Below the pieces are notes generated by a model. It ran no database searches. It was not told the DNA's origin and worked only from the letters and a program-made list of their open reading frames with translations. Below are positions 22,984 to 35,668 of a stretch of 64,000 nucleotides of DNA, piece by piece. The stretch is from Hypomyces perniciosus (Eukaryota > Ascomycota > Sordariomycetes > Hypocreales > Hypocreaceae), in NCBI GenBank assembly GCA_008477525.1, contig SPDT01000013.1, forward strand, positions 1,783,501 to 1,847,500. Reading direction: 5' to 3'. Each line of letters starts with the position of its first letter. The stretch's first letter is position 1. Made by a program: the position numbers and the translations under genes.

Positions 22984-24102
22984 ATGGCCACCGAAACAGC
23001 CGCTGTCCCCCCGACGACACAACTCCGTCTCGCCTCCGGCAACGGCCCCATCACGCGGACCATCCTCCGCACTCCACTCCGAGACGCCACTCCCTCTGAG
23101 ATCCCGCTCATCGACATCTCTCCCACCTTCAGCGCGTCGCTGGCGGAGCGACAGGCCGTGGCTAAGCAGGTCCGTGATGCGGCTACGAACATGGGGTTTT
23201 TCTATATCAAGAATCATGGCGTGCCGGCGGATATCGCGAGGGATGCGCATGAGGCGTGTTTGGCGTTCTTTAGGCAGGATATGAGTGTTAAGATGAGGGC
23301 TGATTCGAATTTGGCGAGGTTTGGGAATGGGTATCGAGCGCCGGATACGCAGAGGATTAATCCGGATGAAGGGGTGGATGTGCGCGAGGCTTTTTCGTAT
23401 CGTTATGATCCGAGGAATGACCCTAGTATCGCGGCTACGGATCTGGATTGCATTCCGGAGCATGTGAGAAAGTACTCGAGGTGTGAGGATTTCCCCTGGG
23501 AGAGAACGAAGAACATGCCTCGGCTTAGGGAGTCTGCGTTGAGATACTTTCGGGAGTGTTTGAAGCTGGCAAGGGCGTTGACGAGGTGCTTTGCCCTGTC
23601 GCTGGGGATGGAGGAAGGTTTCTTTGATGACAAGGTGAAGTATCCTGATGCGGCACACGCGATGAATTATTACCCGCCGATTGCACATCCCAAGTTTCCT
23701 AGCGATACCTCTGCTCGCGTATCGATCGGCTCGCACACGGACTTTCAGATCTTCACGATTCTATGGCAGGACAGCGTGGGGGGGCTACAGGTGCTCAACC
23801 GAGACGGCCAATGGCTGAACGCGAAGCCGGTGGAGGACACGTTTGTGGTGAACATTGGGGATTGCTTGCAGAGGATCACGAACGACGTGTATGTGAGCAC
23901 GGTGCATAGGGCGCAGAATTGGAGCGGGAGGGAGAGGGTGAGTATGCCGTTCTTTTGGGGGTTTGGGCTGCATGAGATGTGCAGTGTGGTGGAGAGCTGT
24001 GTTGGGGAGGGAGAGGGGAGGAAGTATGAGGATGTGAGGTGTGCGGATTGGGTGGCGAGGAGGATTGCTTATATGTTGGAGTTGGATGAGGTGAAGGGAT
24101 GA
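22984..24102 (+). CDS. 2-oxoglutarate/Fe(II)-dependent oxygenase (isopenicillin-N-synthase-like)
   Basis: This is a single-exon protein of 372 residues with the usual DIOX_N region (PLIDISPTF, MGFFYIKNHGVP) followed by the 2OG-FeII catalytic core. The facial triad is visible: His251 and Asp253 in SHTDFQIFTILWQD, and distal His308 in STVHRAQN. The 2-oxoglutarate-anchoring pair Arg318 and Ser320 lies in RERVSMPFFWG. GLQVLNRDGQW and NIGDCLQRITN are family hallmarks. The enzyme should hydroxylate, desaturate or cyclise a small molecule; the substrate cannot be told from sequence. Length is normal. No biosynthetic neighbours are present, so it may be a stand-alone metabolic enzyme. Third-position codon use shifts from C-rich to G-rich along the gene. 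Confidence 0.9.
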   Translation: MATETAAVPPTTQLRLASGNGPITRTILRTPLRDATPSEIPLIDISPTFSASLAERQAVAKQVRDAATNMGFFYIKNHGVPADIARDAHEACLAFFRQDMSVKMRADSNLARFGNGYRAPDTQRINPDEGVDVREAFSYRYDPRNDPSIAATDLDCIPEHVRKYSRCEDFPWERTKNMPRLRESALRYFRECLKLARALTRCFALSLGMEEGFFDDKVKYPDAAHAMNYYPPIAHPKFPSDTSARVSIGSHTDFQIFTILWQDSVGGLQVLNRDGQWLNAKPVEDTFVVNIGDCLQRITNDVYVSTVHRAQNWSGRERVSMPFFWGFGLHEMCSVVESCVGEGEGRKYEDVRCADWVARRIAYMLELDEVKG

Positions 24103-24635
24103 GTGTTGATGCTTGTCTTGCCTTGTATGTTGAGCAAAGATGTCATCTAGGCGATGTAGGGGGTAGATTATAAGAGTCGAGATGGAGACAGGAAAGTGTC
24201 CGTCCAGCAGCATTACAGTCGAAATCTTCCCAATTCCAGATCTCAGCCACATGTCCTCTGAAGCTCCCGAAGGTCCATGTAGCTAAAAGATGAAGGCTTT
24301 CCGTAGCTTGAACGGACATATGGAGCATTCATCCATCAGATCGCCCGGATGATGTGATATACTGTATTGTATATTGGGGTTGCGTTTCGTTGCAAACCTC
24401 ATCGCCCTAACAAAACACCTGAAGGGTCTTTTGAACCTCCAAGAACAAGTCATTATCGACCTTTCTCTCCTTCAGGAAGGCTCCCGAAGTTGCCTGGCCT
24501 CCTCGGGTTCAGTCCGAGGTTGATGCTTGGCGGGTTTCTCTTTATAAAATGGCCAGTTGGGCTGTAGAAGATTGCACGTTTTCTCACTGACTTTACAAAC
24601 AAGGGTAACTCTATTGAACAACGCATACTGCAACA
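24103..24635. other. Intergenic spacer
   Basis: This 0.5-kb stretch lies downstream of the oxygenase gene and upstream of the doubtful gene at 24,636. Nothing recognisable is seen. Confidence 0.5.
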
Positions 24636-25329
24636 ATGTCGATAATTGTAGGCGCGCCAGGCATTGAAAGCCTGAGCTCAGCTCGACAACTTGACCGCAG
24701 TGTTCGCTGCTTTCGAGAGTGGCCTTGCTCGCAAGCCGTCTGCACCACCCGCCCAACTATCGCGGGTCTTATATATTCCAGTCCACGACAGCTCCGACCT
24801 TCATCTTCGCCTGCACGACGTGAGTGCCGAGTATAAGCATGCGATAAGCCATGCTCCCATGGGTGGAAGCGACATCATTGGTGACGCTGCCATGGGGAGC
24901 CAGCTGTTCATGACGAGGCTGGGAACTATGAAGAAGCCAGCGCCTCTAATGAAGGATAGTGAGGCACAATACACTGTTGATGTCAAGGTCGGTCCCACGG
25001 CGATCCTGCGAAGCAGCCAAGCGGGAGACCAACCGAACGTGACAATGTGAGTGACTTACATGAAAGGAAGAATGAATGGAGATCCCGTGGCTAAAAGCAA
25101 GAAAAACAGCTTTCTCCCAGGCTCGACTGACGATTTTGTATTGACGACGGATAAGGACATTGATGTTGTCGCTTCATTCCCCATCCCAGACATTACCTCC
25201 AGCGCGGGAACTGCTCAACACCCATTCTTCACCTTCCGTGACGGCTCCAAGACACTGGAATGGCAGATTGATCCGCTTGAAAGTGGTCCATTGAGATACA
25301 CCCTTGTAGAAATCAGCAAAAAACAATGA
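24636..25329 (+). CDS. Possible spliced gene of unknown function
   Basis: A single frame from about 24,700 to 25,329 reads like protein (VLYIPVHDSSDLHLRLHDV, then MKDSEAQYTVDVKVGPTAIL) but is broken by TGA at 25,048. An intron 25047..25097 (51 nt, donor GTGAGT, acceptor AAAAG) removes the stop and joins QPNVT-I-KKNSFLPGS in frame, so this is more likely a spliced gene than a pseudogene. The 5' end is unresolved: ATG 24,636 is in another frame and would need a further intron, while ATG 24,859 is the first in-frame start. I recognise no family. The C-terminal part (PFFTFRDGSKTLEWQIDPLE) looks like a beta-rich domain. Confidence 0.4.
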
Positions 25330-28300
25330 CGACCACGTGACCGCAGAGCCTGAGAGAACTATGGCGGTCTATCACCACATCGGACAAGGCGCTTCATTCT
25401 CCATGCCCAGCAGCGAGGGAGTTGTGCTCCTCCCGAAAAAACAACGAGATAATAAGTGAGGGAGTGGTTCTGGCTAGTCTGCTGGGCTTGCTGTGGAGAG
25501 TGCGCGAGATGGAAGTCAAGCCATGTGCTGTACCAGCTAGGAAATCCTTTCTGCAGCATCTGTTTAAGAAGGATTGATATTATGGTATTATCTGAGTTTG
25601 GTGTTAATATTAATACAATGTGGTTCTATACGGTGGACACTCATGTTTGATCAGATCTGACGCCTGAACGGCTGTGTTGGAGGGCATACTTCAATGTGAA
25701 AGAGTGCATGAAATGCAAAAGACGATGAGATTCTCTCATAATTCTCGAGGAAATGCGAAATGGTGTTTCAACAGCTACGCAATGGATATCATGTAATCGT
25801 GCGTCTCCACCAAATGTTGCGTCATGGTAGCATGCCCAGAGCAAGGCTTAGTTGATGAACTTGGCATTCGAGTCTTGAATAATGGTAATGCATTATCGTT
25901 GATCGAGTCCAAGCGGTGTACGAAATGTCGTCATTTCGCTTGGTCAGTCTTAGATCGCCACGCATTACGAAGTAGATCCGGAGGTTCAATTCAAAGGATC
26001 ATCTTTCCAAAGCATAAGACACGCAAACACAACAGTTGCTCCATATCCGCCAAGGCCACCAATGCGGATCGGAATAATCTAATGATGAGAATGTCGTAAT
26101 TCAACGATCTGCTCGGGTTGTCGGGCAAATCCTCCAACTGTGGCGCTTCCCATATCCCCGGATCCCTCCCCCTCACGTCATCTCCCACTGATCTTGCAGA
26201 AAATGTCCCTCACAGGATCTGTACATACTAAACAGGGTAGAGAGGGTTACACATGGGGGAGCTAAAGAAACAAGGAATTGTGTGTATGGATGCTTTAATT
26301 TCTCCATGGAGATGGGATTTCCTTGGAGGATAGAGATGAGATCCCTCACAGATATCTGGCGATAGTGAGAATTACCAAGGCGGGGGAGGGGCAATGACTT
26401 CACTGCCGAAACAGGAGTGAAACGCACATCATACGCGCATCAACCTTGACAAGTCTGCACTGCACGCTTGGACATGGACATGGACATGTACAGGCCAGAG
26501 GGGAGAGGGGAGAGGGGAGGGGTGAAGTTATTGCCATCTGTCACGGGTAACGCCACAGCCGGGGAAGTGAGAAGAATGTTAACACGACTGCGCAGGGCTT
26601 TTGCAATGCCTCGCAATGCCTCTGTGAGAGTCTTATGACTCGGTTCACAAGGCGAAGCCACGCTATGCACCGTGCGAGAGAGATAGGAGGAGTAAGAGGC
26701 CAATGTTGGATTACCTACTTTGGGCAAATGCCGAGATGGGGAGCAAGCAATGCGCATGTGAGTGGCATCGGACCTTTGCCATGTTCACGATCTGAACTAC
26801 CTAGACGCCGTTACGACTGCGGGGGATCGGCGATGCTCAACCCCGCGATTGATGCCTCGTGAAATGGTCTGGTCATGAATGTATGTATGTAAATGCCATG
26901 TGAGATGAGATATGATAGACGGAGCACTCTCCGTGTGGATGCCAACATACCTAGGTAGGCATGTCGTGTGTGGTGAAAACGGTGGACACGTTTCCTGGCG
27001 GTCTCTGATAAGTGACAGCGTCTCCGAGTACATACATAGATACATATTCACCATTGACCGTTTAAGCAGCACGAGGCCGCCGTCTGTGGCGCGTGGTCCT
27101 CGTCCTAGTTATGCTGTCCCTCAGGTTACCCAACTGGACTCACACTCAGACGCTACTGTATGCAACGGCATGTGCAGACGGGTGATGTGACGGGGGTGTA
27201 GTATCTGTAGTATCTGCATGCAAGTTACCTATCTACTGTGAGATAGGTTGCTAGGGAGTCAAATCGAGTCAGAGGTTCGTACGTCTACATCTCAATCTAC
27301 ACGATACATCCACGATAAACAACGGTCTCGCGCCAGGGCTTGACAGATGCTATCTAGTGAGTCAGTCGGTCTATCGGTCTGGCCGCCGCGAGTATCAACC
27401 AACGATTCCTAGATTCTTCCCGAGAGTTCACCGAGGATTCCTCCGATGCCCATCTTGAATGAACGGACAGGCGGAGGGAATCCCATCGGATCGCCATCGC
27501 GGGGGTGCTACATAGAACAGCAAAAAGATCCTGGCGCATGCATGCATGTATGTATGCATGAGGCTGAAGAGGCTCTGGGAGGAGTAAGTAGTAACAGGCA
27601 GCAGATACATCATATGTGAGGCTACCTGTATGCCGTGAGTTGAACAGGCATTAATCGGTCGCCTCTAAACCGCAACCTGCATATTTTTCTCCAAAGATTA
27701 ATATTGAGATGCACGGGATAAGAAGGAGAGCAGCCCGAGATAGAAGCGATAGTGATATTTCGACATTCCCGCCGGGGCCGCCGCTCGGATAGACATAGAC
27801 ACCATTCAACGCACCGGCGCCAAAGTTTGTCACCACCACCACATGCGAGAGAGCGAGAACGTTACATGCGTGGGAGCGACTTGTCCATTCGGCTGCATAC
27901 TCCATTAGGAAGCCCTCGGAAGAAGGCTACTACTATTGGCTGATCAAAAGTCCCGTCCCTTTGGTTGGTTGATTGACGATCGATGGACGGGCAGTACTCC
28001 GTACATGCACAGAATTGGCATCTACACAGTATCCAACATCTCAATAAAGAACTAAAGTGAGACGAAAAGGCAACTGACCGATGATAGTCACCAGCCATAA
28101 TAAGAAAAAAGGTCAAATGCCCCATCCCATCTATTCTTGAATCAGTTTCTCGCCCACACACCCTCTTTTCGGCAGCCCTGTCAGCACAAACACTACTACT
28201 ACTCCTACAACCCACTATAAACAGACCCGAATGGATCTGTTGGTCGGAAATATGGCACAGCACAGCCAACGGACATTTTAAAAGTGGAGGAAAATATTGA

Positions 28301-29741
28301 TTCCACTGATCCAAGATGGGCGGGAGGAATCGGAGTCTGCGTCCCATTTGGCTGCCATGGCCCGCGGACTGACTTGACGACTGTGAAAAAGGATTCCGCC
28401 CAGATTGTTGGGTACCTGTACGTATTATTGGTCTCCAAAAGACGCACAGTATCGCAGCCTAACGCCTCACAAACATACACTGTGTGTGTGGCACAGACAG
28501 CAGCAAATGAGCCATTGGGCATATCACCACCAACCATTTGCCATCGTTTCTGAATTTTCACTGCCAAGAGGCACTACAATTGAAAGCAGTACTGTACTCT
28601 GCAGATCGACCATCTGTTCTTTTGCTGTACTTTGGAAAAAGAGTGCTGTTTGCGATTCTGATGAGTATGCGTGCACCAGACAATCGGGCAGCTCTCATTG
28701 TACAAGTCATATATCGCACATACTAATAATCTTTCTGCACCCCTACGTGTCCTGCATCGAGGCTGAAAATCCAGCTGAAGAGGCAGAGAGGCACTCCAGA
28801 CTGGGGGACTGCTGGGGGCTGAGATGAGACACTGCCCAGCCTCTATGCCGGGACACGAAGTCCTATGGTGACGTGCGAACCAGCTCATCATCTGCACCTT
28901 GAACGTGGCGATCTGTGTGCGTGTTCTCGTCGTTTTCCATTACGGTATCTGATCCGTGGAATCCATACCGTCTTTTCTCTTGGGCTCATACGAATACTCC
29001 CCTAGTGGAGAGCCCTGGGCTGACAGACATACACCCCTGGCGCAAATCGCCACCCAATACTACTCTGCTACACCATTTTCGAGCTGTTTTCTCTCTTCTC
29101 TGGTGCGGTGGGCCAGCCTGACCTCCTTCAGCATCATCCAGTCTCTTGATACTGCCAGATAGTGCCCCCTTTTCCGGCTGGTCCCGGTGCCAGAGGACCC
29201 CGGTCGGACGGAGATGCGCCGCCCATATGCAGATGCATGACAAGGCTCCCATGTAAGATTTGGCCATTCATTCATACGAGCATCTTAATTACGACTCGGT
29301 CCCTTGCCCTCCTCAGTGCTCGGATTGTTATATCATCTCTCCCCTATTCCCACAACTTCAAAATCTCTTCCTCCCACACTTTCCATTTCTACCCTTTTGG
29401 GCTCATACCAATACTACTACTATTAGTACTCTCACGTACACGGATCTGGATCCGATAATAATATTCTTTTATTATTATTATTACTATTATTATTAGACCT
29501 ACGACTGTCATTCCCAAGTCGCTAAGCGGCCCGATTAACATATTGCGTTGGACGCGTCTCACCACTTTTTGGTTCACCCGCGTGTCACACATTCCCGTCA
29601 CCAGCAATAAGACCGACATATACATTTTGCGCTGGTCGCGACTCCGAAAGGAACAGACGCATCAGAACATAAAAGACTCGCTTCCACCAATCCATACGTT
29701 GCGCTCCCTATCATCATCTTCTCGACACAACCGGACTCACA
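25330..29741. other. 4.4-kb gene-poor intergenic region
   Basis: The open frames here are short and overlap one another on both strands, with no family resemblance. Low-complexity items are a TGGACA repeat followed by a GGGGAGA tract near 26,460-26,520, a GCATGCATGTATG run near 27,537-27,560, (CTA)n near 28,192, (TTA)n near 29,465-29,495, and one TACTCCGTA at 27,994. I see no tRNA or other RNA gene. Confidence 0.55.
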
Positions 29742-30470
29742 ATGTCGCCCAAATCCGAAGCAACACAAACATACTACCTCCTCCCCAACCTACAAGCCCT
29801 CGACCCCTCGGCTTGCGAACTCGACCTCAACTCGCACACGTGGATTCAGCCCATCATAATCGAGGATGAGGACCTCATGTTTGGCGGCAAGACGCTCAGC
29901 GCGTGGTACGAGGAAGACCGCAGCCGTCTGAGCAGTGGTGCGAGCGATGATGGGAATCAGAGCCACAGCGAGGAAGAGCGCAGGGGACGGGAGCGCGTGA
30001 GGAGGCATTACGACGGGGCGAAGACGTCGCGAAAGACTCATCGGAAGTGAGCGCGAAGACGCGATGTGACATTGGACGATGACTTTCGCAGACGCGAGGA
30101 GCAAGAGGCCTGCTTGATCCTGGCAAAGGATCTCGATCATGGTCTCTTGTCTTCTATCGTTGACCTTTCTTCTTCTCTCCGAACGAACCTTGTGCGCACA
30201 CGCGCATGCATCGACATCAATATCATTGCCGTAGCTGAGGACTATGGCATCTCGTTCGAATGCTCCCCTAGGGGGACGCACCCGCTCTGGAGCACTTCAC
30301 CAACCTACACAAAGACCCTCGACACCTCTCAACACTATCCTCCACCTACAGATCCCTCGCGACCGCTCAACATCGATCACCCTATACCCATGCAGCCATC
30401 GTTACTCCTTGCTCGTTATTACATCGCATTACACACCCATCCCGCTCGCTCGCGCGCGCAATTGTTTTAG
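29742..30470 (+). CDS. Small protein of unknown function (acidic/basic N-terminal half)
   Basis: The model join(29742..30046, 30092..30470) gives 227 residues. The 45-nt intron has donor GTGAGC and acceptor TCGCAG, and splicing continues the frame as THRKREEQEACLILAKDL. The start is in good context (CACAATGTC). The N-terminal segment TYYLLPNLQALDPSACELD is followed by a folded-looking stretch (TWIQPIIIEDEDLMFGGKTLSAWYEEDR) and a charged Ser/Arg/Glu linker. After the intron there is a probable helix (EEQEACLILAKDLDHGLLSSIVD). The last 80 residues are Pro/His/Thr-rich and may not be real coding sequence if another intron exists. No family is recognised. Confidence 0.55.
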
Positions 30471-33400
30471 ACCAGATATACAACTACGTACCACAGGGGC
30501 GGGCCAAAGACTTTGTTTATGGCGTTGGACAGAAGTACTATTTATTTTGGACACACAGATTGTATTTTTTTTTTTTTTTTTTTTGCATTGGCATTAGCGC
30601 ACACATTTTTTGTTTCGCATATTTCATTTCACATTGATCGTTGGTTGGGCATGTGGTTGGGCATGAAACTTGTCCACGAGGGCATTTTGGCAGCATCACT
30701 GCCCAAGGAGCAAAAAACCCGCAAAAGGGCCAGGCAGGGGTAGTGTTTGGACAGATCAGACGTGTTTGGAGGGTCTGAGGGGAGGATCTGATGGATGGGT
30801 TTGGGCACTATGTGGAAGAGGCTCAACACTGAATGGCAGGAATACCATAACAATTCTGATTGATAATTGATGCATCCAATCTCCCTTGGCTACTTGTGAT
30901 TTCCATATTATTACCAAGTCGCATGGTTTGGCACTCATATGTCTTGTTCCAAATGTTCCCAACAATCTGTCATATTGGTGCCAACCTGTCGGCCCGTGAA
31001 TTCGGGACTAATAATGCGCCCTATGCAAATGATGGATGCGTCAAATGTGGCATTCTTGACGCCACATTATCGAAGTTTGCTCACTAGTACTTCGTACGGA
31101 GTACAAGTAGTGGCCTCTTTTCGGCCCGCCGCTTCTTGATGAAACATGCGTCGCTTCCTCTGGAATGTACGATACTTTCTCCTGGTGTATGTGTATGTGT
31201 ATGTGTATGTATGTATATATATACGGATATATGTACGGAGTATATCTCCCTTCCATTATGTATTTTCAGCGTAGCATTTGCTTTCAGCTGCGAGTGATAT
31301 ATTGGCGAGCTGAGAGGAATAGCCTTCAGTGCCATCTTCAGCTCGTATGGATCCGTGTGCCCGACGATATGGAGAAGCAAAGGCGGGGTTTGAGAGCTTA
31401 TTAGCTAGCTTATTAGATAGACGGAGGGATCTTCGGTGAACCTCCCGGCTGGAACCGGTGGGGATGTCTAGCCTCCCAGATAACTGAGCTCGAGGCACGT
31501 CTCTAAGAGGGCTGAGAAGGGGAGGGGGTGCGAATCATCGGGTGGAATCGCGAGAGATAGTGAGGGGTGGCCTTCCAGAATATTTTCGTTAGAATGCCTA
31601 GAACACCAGTCAATGTGAAGAGAGTGGTGATCTGGTGACTCGATCTGGCGAGCGAGAAAGAAGACGGTGCTTCGCTGTTGATGCCGAGGCATGCGGGAGA
31701 TGATGCGATACTGTCCTATACTGCACGATGACATCGCTTCCCACGTGCCATTGCGTTTTGGAGATGCATAACTACAGATGGGCTCATCTGAGCATGGGGC
31801 CAAGCCGAGAGATGCATCGCGGCCCGAGATGCTGCGTTGACATGCCTCGGCTCTGCACCTGGATTGATCTGGGCTTGACGTATCGTGGCGTCTGGCTCAT
31901 TGACCGCTACCTTATGCTTGGTTGGACGCCTCAATCACCTATGAGGGAGAGGACGGTTTATTTGGCGTTCTTTTGTGAAGCAAATGGCTGTTGGACTACT
32001 GTAGCCCCTGGGGGGTGAATGGGTTATACGCAGAGAATGATCAGATCACGTTACAGGTCATCCACGGAGAGCATGCTTGCTCTTTAAGAATACCGTTTGT
32101 CATGTGCTTCTGGTCTTTGCATGAAATAACTGACAGTAGATGAATCCATCCGGGAATCTACACTACTTGAATCGAGGGTGACTCAAGACGTGCATTCAGC
32201 ATGCAGAGCTAGCTTTCTTGGGAGATCAATTAATTAGAAAGAAAGCACAGGAACTTTTTCATCCAATGAATATAAATCGGCAGATTTATTGCAGGTTCGT
32301 GATCTAATTTGCCGGATATTCGAAAGACCTTGACATTGTTCGCACCACCTTACGAAATGAGGGAACTTCTCAACCATCACCTCTAATACGGACCAAACAT
32401 GCCACACTACTCCCCACAAGAGGAACTTTTCAGCCATCACTGTAATCATATGCTTGCTAGTCTTCTTGTCATACAGGTTGTTACTCAGCTTGTAGTGCCT
32501 GATCAGTTCCCAATGTCCTCAGGCTTCTCACACAATTATTCGGGGTGGCATCCCTTCGCTCTTGTTCCTGACAAGGCACATTATCACCTACTCCGGGCTT
32601 ATCGCTTATATACCTGAACGTATATCTCAATACCAGAGACTCGCTTGACAGTCACCAATTCTCTGTTCCAGCTAGCTGCACGTGTCCTTATGTCTATTGC
32701 TACAATATGTTGTCTGACCCAGCATGTCCCATTGGATTATGCGGCCTTGGAAGCCTGCGCAGAATGATAGCAGTCAATGGCACGACCGAAGATGCTGATG
32801 AACTTGTGAGAACAGTGGTAACAACCGGCAGGACAAATTACTGCCTGTTGCTCTATCTCTCTGATTCAGTTCATCAGACAGCCGAGGAGCTGCTTCGCTC
32901 TTTGGCTTCGAAGCTACCGCTGTACCTAGGACGTCATTTCGTATGGTCAATCGTACGTCAAAGGGACCGAAATATGGAACTTGGGTTTCTGCAAAATTGT
33001 TCATTGCGTTGAGTTATTGCTGGCGTAACAAGGACTGGTCCTCGACCTTGACGAGAGTACAACTAGTGACAAGCTCGGCATTGGGTTGAAGGTGTTTTCA
33101 TGAGGTCTCTCCTTTAAAGCCCTTCCTCCATGACGCAGGAGCAAGACTAAGCGTTTGCCCACACCTCTCCTACGAATATTCCACATGTGGGAAAATATTG
33201 TAGCAGGCAGCATGGAGGATGGCCTCGAGTGATGGATATCATGGAGCCGTATCTCGCGCGTTGGCTATATTTGCATCTTGAACAGATCACTATTCAAGGC
33301 GATCTTATGCTAACTTGTAGAACTTGTCCGGACATGTGCGATTGACCTCTGCCCTTCCCCATCTGAGGGATATCGGCTCCGATGTGGATGCCGGACTCCG

Positions 33401-34918
33401 ATCTCGATCCGAGTGTGAGCTTCACCGGAGCGTCATCGGGCCGGTTCGACATTATCTCGTTATGTCCATACCAATGGGTTACTAATTCACATGTCTATGG
33501 TGATGATCGCCGTCCTGTCAACGGGCCTAAGCCGGATGTCTATTCGGCGGTTCCTCCGATGAAATTCCATCCAGAATGCCGATCACGGCCCCGTCCGACC
33601 GGCATGGGGCCTAGGCCTATTTAAAATTAAGAGTCGATAGATTTGAATACGAATGAGCCTTGGTCAGACACCATTATCGCTCCGAATTCCGGCCCTCAAG
33701 ACACCGAAAATGAAACCCTTTCTTCACGTTGATGGTGTCGTTCGTGTCTGTCTGACCTCTGGCTTAGGGATCAGCGTAGAAAACACGGCTAATACTCCAA
33801 CCTGGAAGACTTTCCCCGCTCCGGTTCACTTTGGACGCGAATCCCTGCGGTTTTTACGAGTGGCCGATGGTCCGTCTCCGGTGATAAGACGCCCGCGTGC
33901 ACTGACCGAGTCTCACTCACATCCCACGATCCAACCCCACGAAGACTCGTTTAGCATTCTGGTGTCATCACTCTGTACGGAGTAGTAGTAGTAGTAATAG
34001 AATAGTAGCAGTACTGACTCCCAGTAATGTGTAGCATATGCTGTGATGCGCTGTCCAACAGATCATTCGGCCTCGCAATGGGCCAATGTTGCCAACAATC
34101 ATGTCACGATTACAGCAACAATTGCGCGATCGCACTGCGCCGAGAGCCAAGTGCCGTTTCTTGCCCACGTCACCATTTCGGCACTTGGGCTGCAACGCAA
34201 TTCCTGGTTAGCTGGCCAATCATGCGGGTGTGATGACTGGAGCCATGTAGCATGCCGACACCTCCGAAGGCCTTTTTTTCTTTTCTTTTTCCGCTTACTT
34301 TTGAGAAAGAGACAATGAACGCTGCCATTGAATGGTATGCCAGCAGGAAGCAGAAATTGATCGTCATGGGGGCCGCCTTGAGGCTTGCGATATGGACAAG
34401 GGGCAGAGCCAAAGCCAAAAGCCAACATCTCTTCGAAACGCTGTCTGTCAACTTCTGCACTTAATAATACAATAGGTTCTTTTGAGCTATCTATGCACCC
34501 ACTTCGTACTCTATACTCCGTAATCAACACCCTTATGACCCATTATTTGAGCCAAAAAAAAGGCAGATGACCGGAGCTCCCAAGACCGACATCGACATCG
34601 GACCCACCCCTGACCTGTCCACGAACTGAGACATCGGGATCAACGGAATGGAGCCCTACTTGAGAAATCAAGAAAAAAACTGGGCTCGCTCACCAATTTT
34701 CCTGCGCCCTCTTTTTTTTTCGGTTGCTGAAGCTGCATGCTAGCATCTATTATGTGGAATTACGTAGTATAAGTCAAAGGCCGGCCCCCCCCTTTCTCTT
34801 TGTTTGCCCTTGCCCTGACAATCTCTTCCCCTTCGTGTAAACTAAGCTTTTCTTTGCATAAAACTGCTTAGATACCGAGGCGTCCGTCTATCTCTACGGA
34901 GTACTGCCGAATTTAATC
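30471..34918. other. 4.4-kb gene-poor intergenic region
   Basis: No supported gene is present. A 101-codon ATG frame at 32,707-33,012 has no recognisable features. The region holds a T20-plus run (30,564-30,584), a (TGTATG)n to (TA)n microsatellite at 31,185-31,225, (TAG)n at 33,982-33,999, and TACGGAGTA-type motifs at about 31,095, 31,224, 33,976, 34,513 and 34,894. The last lies 25 bp upstream of the next start codon. Confidence 0.55.
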
Positions 34919-35458
34919 ATGTTCCATCGTCTGCCCCATCGAAAGGCCTCCTCCTGGTCTATCAACTCAATATGGTCCTCTCTGAGCGACGATGACGAAA
35001 TCGGCCGAGAAGATCCCTCCGCCGCCGCCGCCGCCGCAGCCGCCGCAGTCGCCCCGCCTCAGTCCGAAGAATCCGGCCATGGCGCATCCTCGCTCCGAGG
35101 CTTTGCACGGAGTCGACAGTCGAGCACTTGTTCGGTACGCAGCTGTGGAGGCATGAGTGCGGATGAGACCAAGGAGCTGTGGAAGTGCATGCTGGAGCTG
35201 CAGCAGCGGTACGGATGTTATAATTCGACGAGGATGGATTTGGCCATGGATGCCGGAGATGAAGCTGTCGATCTGATGCGTAGGTGGACTCAGCACACAC
35301 CTCTAGAGTGGATACAATAACGGAGACTGACGAGATGAGATGCAGCTAATCCGTTTATCCTCGATACTTTGAACGATTCCGTTGTTGAGCTCCCGGACGA
35401 GGGCTGGGAGATGCTCTATCGCTACTGGCGACACAATGATGCTCCTGCGGCAAAGTAA
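34919..35458 (+). CDS. Small protein of unknown function with polyalanine tract
   Basis: CDS join(34919..35279, 35346..35458) gives 157 residues. The 66-nt intron has donor GTAGGT and acceptor ATGCAG; splicing joins AVDLM-PNPFILDTLND in frame. The first third is Ser/Ala-rich, with a nine- to ten-residue polyalanine run (DPSAAAAAAAAAVAPP). The rest looks like a compact helical domain: ADETKELWKCMLELQQRYGC, then TRMDLAMDAGDEAVDLM, then DEGWEMLYRYWRHND at the end. The consistent domain character across the splice supports a real gene. No family is recognised. The 9-mer TACGGAGTA lies just upstream of the ATG. Confidence 0.7.
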
Positions 35459-35668
35459 TGAACGATATGGACACCAGATCCTAACATCCCATCACTTGGC
35501 GATGGAGCGGCGTTTGAAAGGGAAAATGGACGAGCCGGGGGTCTTGTTTTGTTTTGTTTTCTTTATACCATGATCCTTTTTATACGAGCTTCAAAGATAC
35601 CCGACACGAATGTAATTCAGAATGAGAGAAATATCACGAAACCATACCATGCTTTATCATTAACTCAT

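Noticed and set aside
22984..25329. Secondary-metabolite cluster around the oxygenase
   Set aside because: No synthase, transporter, regulator or other tailoring gene is seen nearby; flanking genes are housekeeping or unknown.
32707..33012. 101-codon ATG frame
   Set aside because: There is no recognisable domain, and the surrounding 4.4 kb contains no other coding signal.
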